Below are positions 16,691 to 28,400 of a stretch of 64,000 nucleotides of DNA, piece after piece. Location of the stretch: assembly GCF_041734735.1 (NCBI RefSeq), contig NC_134878.1, forward strand, positions 19,024,202-19,088,201, given 5' to 3'. The notes beneath the pieces are model-generated. The model made no database searches. It saw only the letters and a list, made by a program, of their open reading frames with translations, and had not been told where the DNA came from. The position numbers and the translations under genes were made by a program. The stretch is from Babylonia areolata (taxonomy: Eukaryota; Mollusca; Gastropoda; Neogastropoda; Buccinidae). Position 1 is the first letter of the stretch. Each line of letters begins with the position of its first letter.

Positions 16691-17752
16691 ATATGCACAA
16701 GGCCACATCTTGTACCATCAGCATGTTTGAAATTCATCTATACAGGGAAGTAAGGGTTTATGAAAATCAGTTTTGGTAAGTGTCAGGTCAGTTGACATTT
16801 TTCTTTCCTCAGGAATTGTGCTTTTATTTATTCATTTCTTCAAATCAACATATCACCCTCCTCCAGCTTTTCATTTTTGTCATTTGGACAAAGAAACATA
16901 ACACTTTGTGAGACAAATAAAGAGGAGATAGTTACATTACAAGGAGAGGACATGCAGTTGAAGTTAAAAAAGATGGAAGGTGGTGCAGACAGCCGTTTTA
17001 AATGGCAGCTTTGAAACAGGGCTTTCCAGTCTGTACTGTCAATAGAACTGTACCTTTGATTCTACCTCACTACAAGTCACAGTAAAGGGACAACAGACCT
17101 GTTTACCAGTACAATTTTGGCGTAATTTGTACACCATTTTGACTTGGAGTACACCAGTATGTGAAAATAGATTTCAGTACGACTTTTGAGGAAAGATAAA
17201 AATTGTTTAGCCAATCAGAGTTCTGGTCCACAACAACAAAGTGGAGGGCACGGTTTTGGTGCTGCTCACGTGGGGACAGGTTCTCTTGGATGACAGTGAA
17301 AAGTTCATGGCCAGTGCCTGCCCGTTGGTGTTACATGATAGCCAACGAGGCATGTCTGTAGTCAGTCCAAGAGGGTTACCTTCATGGATGGCTGTGACCA
17401 TTTTCCTTCCCCCACCCCAACCCCCTCCCGCCTCCGCCTCATTCTTCCACCTGGAGATGGCCCTGGTTTGCTGGCTAAACTGAAATCAGTAGTACTAATA
17501 GTGATAATGATAAAGTGAAATGTGCAATAAATAAATGATAGTTGTGAAAGTTACTAAATTGCAGTTTTGGATATGTTTGCTTGGTACATTTTGTTTGACA
17601 AGAATACACCAAACACAAATATAAGGTAAACAGGTCTGGGACAAGAACAAAGCTGAAAGAGGGATGGGGCCAGGGGGAAGTTGTATTAGTTGTCAGTTTT
17701 GTTTTGTTTGAAATTGAATCATTGTATCTGATTGATACAGCTAAGTACTTAA

Positions 17753-18334
17753 CCCTTTGAGCCCTGACCACCGCTTTACCGGTGGTGGGGAGGGGTGGCA
17801 TAATGCCTAGCCACCAGTTGAGCGGTGCATAAACACTTGTGTCGTGTTTTGCTATTGGTTGACTTATATTGAAGAGCCAGTCAGAAAAACCGTAATATTC
17901 TGACATCAGCAAACGTAGTACCAACATTGCCACGCCTTTTCACTGTTTTGTGCATGTGCTTTGGATAAAAAAAGATTGATTTGTACCATGAAGCATGCAG
18001 AGTCTCAGCCTGACATGCCTCCTTTGATCAACTGATTCTGCATGCTCAGATTCATTTTCAACATCACTATCTGTAGCAAAATCATCCGATTCGAATTCCA
18101 CCTCACTATCAGAGTAATCATTGTCATACTCTACTTCCGATAAATCATCAAGCATATCAATTACTTGCTGCGTTGTGTACAGTTGTTTTCTCACATGTTT
18201 TGTCCCCGATTTCTGCCCTGGCGGGCCAGATTGAGACTACATGCTTCAAGTGTTTACAAACTGCTCAACCGGTGGCTGGGCATTATGTCATTTTTCTCTG
18301 CCACCGGTAAAGCGGTGGTCAGGGCTCAAAGAGT
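17753..18334 (-). mobile_element. piggyBac-like element, internally deleted
   Basis: TTAA (17749-17752) precedes CCCTTTGAGCCCTGACCACC and GCTTTACCGGTGG. The inverted copy (18301-18333) is CCACCGGTAAAGC, GGTGGTCAGGGCTCAAAGAG, followed by TTTAA. These are ~33-bp terminal inverted repeats beside the TTAA target typical of piggyBac. Inside, on the minus strand (18194-17940), an 84-codon frame begins MRKQLYTTQQVIDMLDDL and is rich in Asp/Glu/Ser. This resembles the acidic N-terminus of piggyBac transposases. The catalytic DDD domain is missing, so the copy is non-autonomous. A second GGGCTCAAAGGGTTAA lies outside the right end at 18404-18419, perhaps an end of another copy. Confidence 0.75.
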
Positions 18335-18510
18335 TTAATACCAATTATTTGCAAATTTGGCTCAGGAGCTCAGGCAGAAGGATTAAAATTGCTCAGGAAC
18401 TGAGGGCTCAAAGGGTTAAATGTTGCTTTTTTTCTTTTCTTTTTTTTCTTCCTTTCTAGCGATCCTTGACTTTGAGAAATGAAAAAAATCAGAGAAGTAT
18501 TACTAGATAA

Positions 18511-18535
18511 GGGGGGGGGGGGGGGGGGGGGGGGG
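18511..18535 (+). repeat. G25 run
   Basis: Twenty-five consecutive G residues in the presumed RPS28 3'-UTR intron. It has quadruplex potential and an uncertain length. Confidence 0.9.
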
Positions 18536-18658
18536 TTTAAGTATGGAGAAAGGAAGCATTTTAATTTAATGCATTGTGGGGGGTGGGGTGGTAGTGAGAG
18601 GAGCAACTATATTAATTGCTACCACACACACTGACTGGTCCATGTTGCTTTGTTTCAG

Positions 18659-18775
18659 GGTTGACTGTTGAGTTCCTGAAGGCGACCACTATGGTATCCA
18701 GATGTGACAGTATGCAAATCACAGTGTTAATGCACTCAATTAAGGGAATTAAATTTTGTCAACCCATGTCATTCT
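18659..18775 (+). other. probable RPS28 3'-UTR exon with poly(A) signal
   Basis: Follows the acceptor at 18658. ATTAAA lies at 18748-18753, and the exon would end roughly 20 nt later. Inferred only from splice-site and signal quality. Confidence 0.45.
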
Positions 18776-19826
18776 TGCTGAGTGATTTGTGAAGAAAATG
18801 TTGTGGTTATTTCATAAATTTGAACATTGTGGCATTTTCTCAGCAACTGCAAGTTGGCAAAAATTTGCAGTAAAATCCACTCTAATGTGAAAGTGTGCGT
18901 TTGTGCATGCCCATCTGTCATTTGGCTCAATCCATGCCGACAGGCTTTTATGCAAATGACTAACCAAAAGGAAAACCTGTACCAAGGCAACACACAGCTG
19001 AATTCTGTATGCTTTGCTGTTTCAACTGCTGAGGAACATCTATATTTCATTTGTCAAAGTGGGTATTCAGCTGAAGACCAGCCAGAGAACAACCTTGGAC
19101 ACTGATATTACATTAACTTTTTTTTCCAGTAGTCACAAGCAAACCAACATTATATTTCATTCTGCTAACCATGCAAAATCTCAGGGTTCAAATCAGAAAA
19201 ATACAAATCTTGCTTGAGCAGCAGAACTTAATGGTAAAAACACATCTTCAAATGTTTCAACGAGTTTTCTTTCACCCCAAAAGATCACGGGAAAAAAGGG
19301 GTGTACATCCACATGGAAAACAATAAGACAAATGTCCTGACCCACCATCATCACACTCTTGTCCTCTTCACAACAATAATGGCAATATGAATGGGACATG
19401 AAACCAGTCAACACATTTTTCAAGATTCAGTCTAAAGCTGTTACAAAAATAAATCAGCTGATAAAAATTAACAAAGCAAGCTCATGTTACATGAAAAAAA
19501 CAAACCAACCACCCTTGTACTTTGAAAAAACTTCACTTGGTATGAATGAAATTATGAAAGCAAAGTCTTGAAAATGAAGAATACTTTCTCAGTGTTTTCT
19601 CATCTTCTGTTCTAGGCCTCCTCTCTTTCACTCTACTTCTCAAGGTCATGCTGTCAAAAACTGATCATTTAGAGAAAAGCAGGCATTTTCTGATTGGTTC
19701 TGTTATTTCCATCATTTCTGTCGATGATTCCTCAAAACTGTTGGACTTGAAAGTTCATAGTGTTGTTATCATCTAGTTACTGTTCCAGAAAATCTAGCCA
19801 AAGATTTTTAATGCTCAGAAACCTTT

Positions 19827-19859
<33 letters not shown>

Positions 19860-20253
19860 TGGTGTGGTAAAACGGAATTGGTTCAATGCATGGCCAAATC
19901 TGCTCAGGCAGAAAAGCAATTTTATGACAAGCATATGTGTAGAAAACATTGTGTCCGAGTTAATCAAAAGCTTACACACTGACTGAAAGTGCCATGAGGT
20001 TGCATGCACTGGCCTTGTTCCGACTGCAATGGTTATTTAGTGAAGATCAACTTATCATCAAAGTTTGTCACACACAATGTCAAAACTAGCAAAAAGTATC
20101 AGTCAATGATGTTGCTGATGAAAAAGTAATAAGACATGTGTCCTTCAACAATTCAGTGATTTTGGACATTCTCACTTCTATATCAATGTCCAATATCCAA
20201 CACTGATGTACTCCCCTGAGAAAATGAACACAAACAAAAGACATTTCAAGACA
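18776..20253. other. convergent intergenic region RPS28 / TOE1
   Basis: Unassigned AT-rich sequence between two tail-to-tail genes. It includes a poly-T run (19830-19858) and should contain the TOE1 3' UTR. The only canonical minus-strand AATAAA noted is at 19825-19830, beside that run. Confidence 0.6.
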
Positions 20254-23200
20254 TCAAGCTTTTTTCAGCTTTTCCTTTCTTTCTCTGTGGTTCTTGGATG
20301 GCTGGCAAAAATTACTCTTGCCCACTATCATTGGGTGATCTTTGCCCATTGCGTATACCTTATTGCATAAACTCTCCAGCCCTGACAACTGTCTCAGTTG
20401 GATACCAGCACCAATGGCTCTCAGCCCTGCATTGTCAACTGTTGTATGCTTGCTGAGAAGACAAGCTAAGATGAAGCCTGTCATGAAGGCATCAAACCCT
20501 GCCCTGTGACCCCCACTGCGACTTTTTTCCAGTTGAAGTGAAGATTGGAGATAGGCCTCTGTGATAAGATCATAATCCTCCTCATCTATACCATTGGCCT
20601 TGTTTGTGGCACTCTGTGGTGATGTACGTGCACTACTTGTAGAAATGTCTACCATGGACGCATCTTCAACAGCTTCTGATTGTGGAAGGGATTCCTTTCT
20701 TGATTTTGCAGAAGGATCCTCCAGATGTATCATCTTTTCTCCTGACCCAGTGGAACTGTTGTCGTCAACACTTGAATTCTTTCCTTCACTGTGCTTCGTG
20801 TTCTGCAGCCTGTGACGGCGCTTTCGGTTTTTTGCTGTCTTCAGGCCATCAAGGTCCAGAATAAGATCAATGGCATGTGATCTGGAGCACTGTTTCCCCT
20901 TTGCACACCAACCATGACCCTGCAACATGTTAATCAAAATACAACCCTTAATACAATGGCAAAGGTGGAAAGGAGATAGCATTGTAATACATTTTGTCAC
21001 AAAAAATTTCTCTGTGTGAAATTCAGGTTGCTCCCCCAAAGGGAAAGCATGTCACAACAGCATGCACCACCTTTTTTCTGCCTGCAAATGTATCCGTTTA
21101 ACATCAAAGTGGACTTTTTTTAAAAGAAATCTGTCAGGCAGGGACAATCTTTTTATTGCCATGGGTTCTTTTACATGCATGCAATACAGGGGAGCCTGGT
21201 TTATTGTTTGATCTGAATGACTAGCAACCAGACCACAACTCCGGGTCCAGTTGGGGGAAGAAAATACTGGTGAGAGTGGGATTTTAACCTGTGTACTTCC
21301 TATTCTCTCACTTCCTAGGCAGACAAGTAACCGCTAGGCCAACACTCCTTCCTCCCTTCACATACAGAGAACTGAAAATCCTGACCTGCATGAGAATGCT
21401 AGGTATCAATGCATTTGCTTGCTCATTTTCTCTTGTGTTGTGTGCTCATGCTGATTGCGTGCTCTGCCTTCTCTTCTCAATTTATCCAGCAACAGATATA
21501 GATATCCACTGTTGATGCTCAAGAAAACAGACGTCATGGAATATTAGTACCAGTTTAATCATAAGTACCCTAAGGTTACAGAACTTGTCTGTCGGTCTGT
21601 CTCTCTCACACACACACACTCTACAAAAGTACAATGGATAAAAACTGTCCCTTTTATGTAGTTTCCACTGAAATTAAAAAAAATACTCATAGCCAAAGTT
21701 AATTATTAATACATTTAATGTTTTAAATGTTTTTAAATTTTCATAAGAGAGAGAGAGAGAACTTACAGCAAAGCTCTGACAAATGAGCTCGTGCAGGGCA
21801 GAAGAACTGGGGATGAAATCATCCTCAACACATTTGTCTGGCAGTCCACAACTGCTGAAGCTGACATAAGCTTTGTTCACCGGCAATCTACCAAACTCCA
21901 GACACACCTCACGTCGCTCTACATGGGCTTGAAATGCATTTTTCCTTTGCCTGTAAAAGCAAAATCACATGATGTGATTTCAAATTTATGATGATGAGAG
22001 TATGTATGTTAAAAATTTTCTTAAAACAATGATTTTATCCAGTATGAATGTTGGATGTCACTGTGGAAAAAACAATCTACATTTGAAGCATTGGCTAAAC
22101 AAAATTATTCCCGTTTCAGAACATCCTGGCTATGACTGCAATTTGCATCAAACTCCAACGTTGCTCATACCGTAGGTTTAGCCCTGCCAACTGAAAAAGG
22201 GACATTATGCTGAATTCCTGACAGTTCTTGTAACAAGCTTAAAGAGAAACAAAGTTAATGTTAAAGGGTCAATTTAAATGTTAAAAGGACCAATTCACCC
22301 ACTCCTCAGTCCATGGAAAATATATATGTAAGTATTGTCATTTTCATTGGCCTTAGAAAAGTGTAAAAACTAATTAATTAACACATTCACCTAACACATC
22401 ACTAATTGCATCTGGTGGATTTCACAGCAGTTTTCAAAAATATTTTAAACTGTGCCATAACCAGTCTACTAAAACATTCACTTTTCAAATTTTTCAGTTG
22501 TGAAAAATGGTGGAGGCAGGGGAGTGGGAAGAATCTGGAAATGTACACACACTTATGATGATGCACAATTATTTACCATTTTCTGAAGACATATTCAAGG
22601 TAGGTGGCAGGCAGTCGGTCCACAAATTCCACCAGGTACTTGGTATCCAAGACACCTTGGGGGAACATCTCCTCGAGGTCGGCCAGAAAGACCTGCATGT
22701 TGGAAGGCAGCTCTGTGTAGAAGTTCTGATACAGGAACATCAGGTCCAGAAAACCATTGTGTAACACAACTGGCACCTCACTCCATAGTAGCAGGTCAAA
22801 GAGCTGCCTGGCTGTGGGACCACACTCTGCCTTTGGAATGATTGATTTTTCTGCGCAGTCTGGCTGGAATCATATATATGAAATCAATTTATCTTTCTTT
22901 TAATATTTGAAAAAAATAATATCTCATGGATTTTATATGTTACAAAGAGATCATGCATCTCCTTCCTTTCACACACACACACATAACAATTCCATAGATT
23001 GTATAAATTTCAGGCTGCAATCTGACAGTAAGTTTGTCATCATGGTACAGTGCCACCCCCATCCTTTTTATAATTTTTTTTCTCCCCTACAGTGTCAGTG
23101 GATTTTTTTTTATTATTTTTTTTAATGTTATTTGCCAGTTCTCTGTAACTTTCTCATCGTCATTCATTCTTTTATGTCCTGTGCAAAGTCAGAGTAAATG

Positions 23201-25368
23201 TGAGTTGCATAAATGGCTTCAAGTTATGTCTTGTCTCAAAGACCATCCCCAGACTACCATTGAACTCTTGTCACCGTATCTTCTTTGTTCGTGGGCTACA
23301 ACTACCATGTTCACTCATATGTACATGAGTGGGCTTCTATGTGTATGACCAATTTAACCCCGCCATGTAGGCAGCCGTACTCAGTTTTCGGGGGTGTGCA
23401 TGCTGGTTATGTTTTTGTTTCCATAACCCACCGAATGCTGATATGGATTACAGGATCTTTAACGTGCATATTTGATCTTCTGCTTGCATATACACATGAA
23501 GGAGGTTCAGGCACAAGCAGGTGTGCACACCTGGGAGATCAGAAAAATCTCCACACTTTTCAGTTTTTGGGAGTGTGCATGCTGGTTATGTTTTTGTTGC
23601 CATAACCCACCGAACGCTGATATGGATTACAGGATCTTTAACGTGCATATTTGATCTTCTGCTTGCGTATACATACTAAGGAGCTTATAATAATAATAAT
23701 AATGGTATTTATATAGCGCTGGATCTTGTGCAGAGAAAAATCAAAGCGCTTTCGCACCAGTCATTCACACGCATGCATAACTCTAATACTGTAGAAACTA
23801 AAGACAAGGAAGGGCAGGCAAGGGAGGCTATTTTGGGAAGAGGTGGGTTTTAAGGCCAGACTTGAAAGAGCTGAGTGTGGAGACTTGACGAAGCGAAAAA
23901 GGAAGTTCATTCCAATCGCAAGGTCCGGAAACAGAGAAAGAACGGCGGCCAATAGTCGAGTGTTTGAATCTGGGTATGCGTAAACAGTGTGGATCCGAGG
24001 CCGATCGTAGTGAGCGAGATGGAGTGTAGAGGTGAAGGCAGCCGCAGAGATAGGAAGGGGCAGTTTTGTGAATGCATCTATAACATAGAGTGCTGATCTT
24101 GTACTTTATTCGGTGTGAGATAGGGAGCCAGTGGAGATGTTGCAAAATAGGAGTGATGTGCTCAGATCTTTTCTTTCTGAGGAAGAGTCGGGCAGCAGAG
24201 TTTTGTATGCGCTGAAGGGGCTGAATGGATGAAGCAGGCAGACCAGACAATAGAGAGTTACAGTAGTCAAGGCGAGAGAGAATGAGAGAAACGACAAGTC
24301 TAGATGTTGCGTCAGTGGACAGATATTTCCAGACGGCACTGATGCATCGCAGTTGACAGTAGCAGGACTGACATGTCTGACTGATAAATTTTTGCATGGA
24401 CAGTGTATTGTCAAGGACAACACCGAGGTTCCTGACTGACGTGGAAAGAGGGATGGATGTACTGCCAAGTTTGATTGTGTCAATTGTGATGGAAGACAGT
24501 TTTTGTTTAGTTCCTATGATCATTGCTTCAGTTTTGTCCGCGTTCAATTGTAACTTATTTCGAGTCATCCAGTTTTGAATGTCCAGGAAGCAGTTGGATG
24601 TTTCTTGCAAGAGTGACAACAATTTTTCAGGGGTATCACTCTTCTGGAGTTGAGTGTCATCAGCATAAGAATGATGACTGATATTATGGCGGTTGATAAT
24701 TTCAGCGAGAGGAGCGATGTACAGTGTGAAGAGCACTGGGCCTAAAACAGATCCCTGTGGGACTCCATGTTCGATTTTAACGGGTTCAGATTGGAAATGA
24801 TCAACAGTGACAGACTGGAATCGATCAGTGAGATAAGATTTGAACCAGTTTAGAACAGTGCCGTTGATACCAAATGTAAAATGAAGATGGGAAAGAAGGA
24901 TTGAATGGTCTATCGTATCAAAGGCGGCTGACAAGTCGAGGAGAGTGAGAAGGGAAATTTTTCCAGAGTCGGACGCTATCAGTAGATTGTTCAGAATGTG
25001 GAGGAGAGTGGTTTCGGTGCTATGGTCAGCTTCAGGCACAAGCATGTCTGCACATATGTAGACCTGGAAGATTGGAAAAATATCCACCCTTTACCCACCA
25101 GGCGCCGTTACCGAGATTTGAACACGGGACCCACAGATTGAAAGTCCACTCGGATGTTGCGCCTGTCATGTCACCATATAAATGTAAGTATACCCAAACA
25201 CTTTTTTTTTCCTTGCCTGAAATACTACTGTTCTTCCATACATTTCTTATGTTCACTGCAATTTTATTGCCCCTCTACCCCCAAATAAACAAATAAATAT
25301 TGCTATTGCTAATCAGTTTGGTTTTTCATATCAATACATAAATGAAACAGATTATGCTCCTTTATATA

Positions 25369-25415
<47 letters not shown>

Positions 25416-28400
25416 CAACAACCTCAAAAGCCAACAGACACATGCATGGACACATACACACATACACACATATTAATATGTGCCTGGTTAGCTTAGTCTG
25501 TAGAACACCATCCCCGCACCTTTCCCTCTCATTCACTCACACACAATTCCACTCCACAATCGGAGCAGCTGACCAAAAAACAGCAAAATGTAATATTCAT
25601 TCCCAAACTCTGGAAGGGCACACATTCTTTAGTTCTAGCAATATTCGTGATCACCAAACAACGGATAGAATGTAAAAGAACAAAGACAAGAGACAGCTGA
25701 CTAATCAACTTTCATGACAGAAATGCCAGAGTACTGTTGTTGATCTGCGAAATGATGTTGACCCACCTGCCCCTTGCCTCTGCAATATGGCACTCCACAG
25801 GTGTACTGTCTGTTAAAGTCAAACCCATGCTCCACCAGAAACTTGAGTGCAGCAGGTTCAACCATGTAGTCTTCCGAACACAGCAGTATCACATTGAAGG
25901 TCTGAACGCTATATGACCACTGCTTGACCTGAACTTGGGCACTAGTTTTGTTGTCTGGCTGAGAGGTGATCTTATCGACACTGGCTGATTCAACTTTCTG
26001 AAGCTTGAAACAAGACAGACCAAGAGACAACACTGATCTTGTCTTTGCTACATCGCTGATGTTTTTGTATCGATCAGGCAGTGACCTGGAACAAAATGAC
26101 AGTCATGCTTTAGTAATTTTACAAAAAATCTTGACCAAAGTAAAAAAAGAACCCCAAATCATGAAAATGTCATAAATCTATTAATATATATCTGTACCTT
26201 TATTGCGTTTGTTCTGATTCAGAATATTTAGGACTCCATCTACAATGCTCCCTACTGATGGAAAAAACCTGCAAACTGCAAAAGCTGACTAAAGCTGACT
26301 AACAAAAGTAACATCTCATCTGAGCCAGTGAGTGTGTATAGCCACAACATCCTTACATTTACAAGAACAAGTCCACAAGAATATGACCACAGAAATTCTT
26401 TGTCAAGAACTCATCAGAGACATGGAAGTGGAGAAAAAGGGGAAATCAATACTTAAGTCAATTCTTCTGATGAGGTTCAACCCCACAGCCTCTTGCCAAT
26501 CTCAACTGTCAAATTGTGAAGCCAGCCACTTAATTGGGATGGCTGCTTTTTGGTCAGTTGTTCTCTCTGCCTTCAACTTCAGTTTGTGCCCATGCAGATC
26601 TAAAGGCATTATGTATCAAATTCAAGGACAGGCAGTGTCCCTTTCAGAGCTGCTTCCTGCCATTATACTGAAGAGTGCATTGTGATAGTGCACAAGCTGG
26701 TAACCAGAGACAGCAAACCTGATGAATTCTTCCAAAATAAAAAGTTCATAGCTTGCTGTAAATCAAACATTGTACCTTCCCTGCAGAGGATCCAGACAGC
26801 TAAAGAGAAGCTGAGCAACCATTGAAGAAGTTCATGTTTTGTTTTGATACTCCCTGTTTTTGCTTGTCTTCTATAAAATCAAACTTTTCTTTTATGTTTC
26901 CCTTACACTTTTACTGTTCACTGTGTTGTCTATCACAATTCACATAATAAAGAGATACTGTTGTGTTGATTCAGAATGTTCTTGCAGGGGACACAGAATG
27001 GTGTCCCACTTTTTTTTTCTTTTTTTTTTTGTCATGGTTTCAGTTAAATGTGCTGAGGATGTAAGTCTGCAAACAACTAACAACACTTCATTTTATTGTC
27101 TCATCTCAAAGACCAACAGCAAGATAATAACTCAAGAACTAGGGCCAGGAGAGAATAGACAAAACCCAAGTATACGAATGACTGGAACCACACATCTAGG
27201 ATTTTCTTGCTTCTTTACAGGACCCACTTGGCCACCATTTGGCTACCATACAAGTACAACACTGTATAGATTTTTTTTTTTTAAATTCACTGAGTCATGA
27301 ACTTTTGTTATGTATTTTGTTGTTGTTTTTTTTAAATAATCACAATTCAATTGTTTAGCTGTCTTGCCTCATGGCTGTTTTCATCAATTTGTGGCACTAA
27401 TCCTGTAATACCAGCTGCATTGAGTGGTTGGCTATCAGATCTATGTATATATGATAGTCAGTCGTGTCCAACTATGACCATCAGAACAGCAGAGGAGGCA
27501 ACTGCTGTCCCAACTATCTGGGCTGGAATTTGATTATAGTGGAGAGTGTCTTGCCCAAGTTACATCCCCACTCTCTCAGCCAAGAGGGTTTTAGGACAGT
27601 CGGCGTTGGGATGGTTCCCAAAGGCCAACTAGCCCACAAGGCTGCAGCACTAAGAGCCAGTGCAATTTTGCCTCCTAGTTTGAGAGTCATAGTCCTTCAC
27701 AAAAGACTAAGCTGTAAATTGCTTCCCATTGACTGGAGAAACCATTGATAATACAGCTCTCACTTTGCTGTTGGCCCAACAGTAAACTTATGTCAATCTG
27801 TGATATAAGCCGAGATCTACAAACCAATCAACTGACAGACACTTTGCCATTTATTTATTGCAAAGTGCATATCACTCATACTATTCATTCAGTCCTGGCA
27901 GTGAAAGTACCAAAATTGCCATATGATATACAACTTCAAGATCATGAAGGGGCCTCCAGAAAAAACAATAATTGTCATGCAATACTTGACATTAGTAAAG
28001 TTGCATCAGGAGTCCTTCACTTTTCAAGAAATGTAAACAGCAAGACCTCTGAAGACATCTAGTCATTTTGTTTATGTCCAAATAGAAAACACCACTCACA
28101 CAATTCACTGATATATATAATAATCAGGGTTTTGTACTTTACATGAGCTACAATTGTACCCTGTTTTTCGTTTATTGACAAGAATCTGTTCCTACCTTGC
28201 TCCCAGAAGCTTTCTGTTTCCAAGTCCACTGAGCTCCTGCAAATAAAACAAAAATTCAACAGAATTATTATCAAGATATTTACAATTAAAGCTAAAATCA
28301 TTAGAACTCCTGTACAATAAAAGAAACATTTTTTTTAAGTGCAGCACCTATCTGCCTGGTTCATAACTGGCAATTATAAATTCAGAACACCCGGCTCCAT

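Larger units (their letters stand above)
16095..18658 (+). other. probable RPS28 3'-UTR intron
   Basis: The donor AATG|GTGAGT lies 24 nt after the RPS28 stop, and the acceptor TTGCTTTGTTTCAG|GG is at 18658. Both are strong. The intron would contain a SINE1 type B copy, a piggyBac-like element and a G25 run. An ATTAAA poly(A) signal lies 90 nt past the acceptor. If the intron is not used, the transcript would end within 16.1-16.9 kb, where I saw no AATAAA with a good context. Confidence 0.55.

Noticed and set aside
20254-21039. Independent 261-codon gene
   Set aside because: This is TOE1 exon 6 preceded by intron sequence. The CCCH finger is completed by exon 5.
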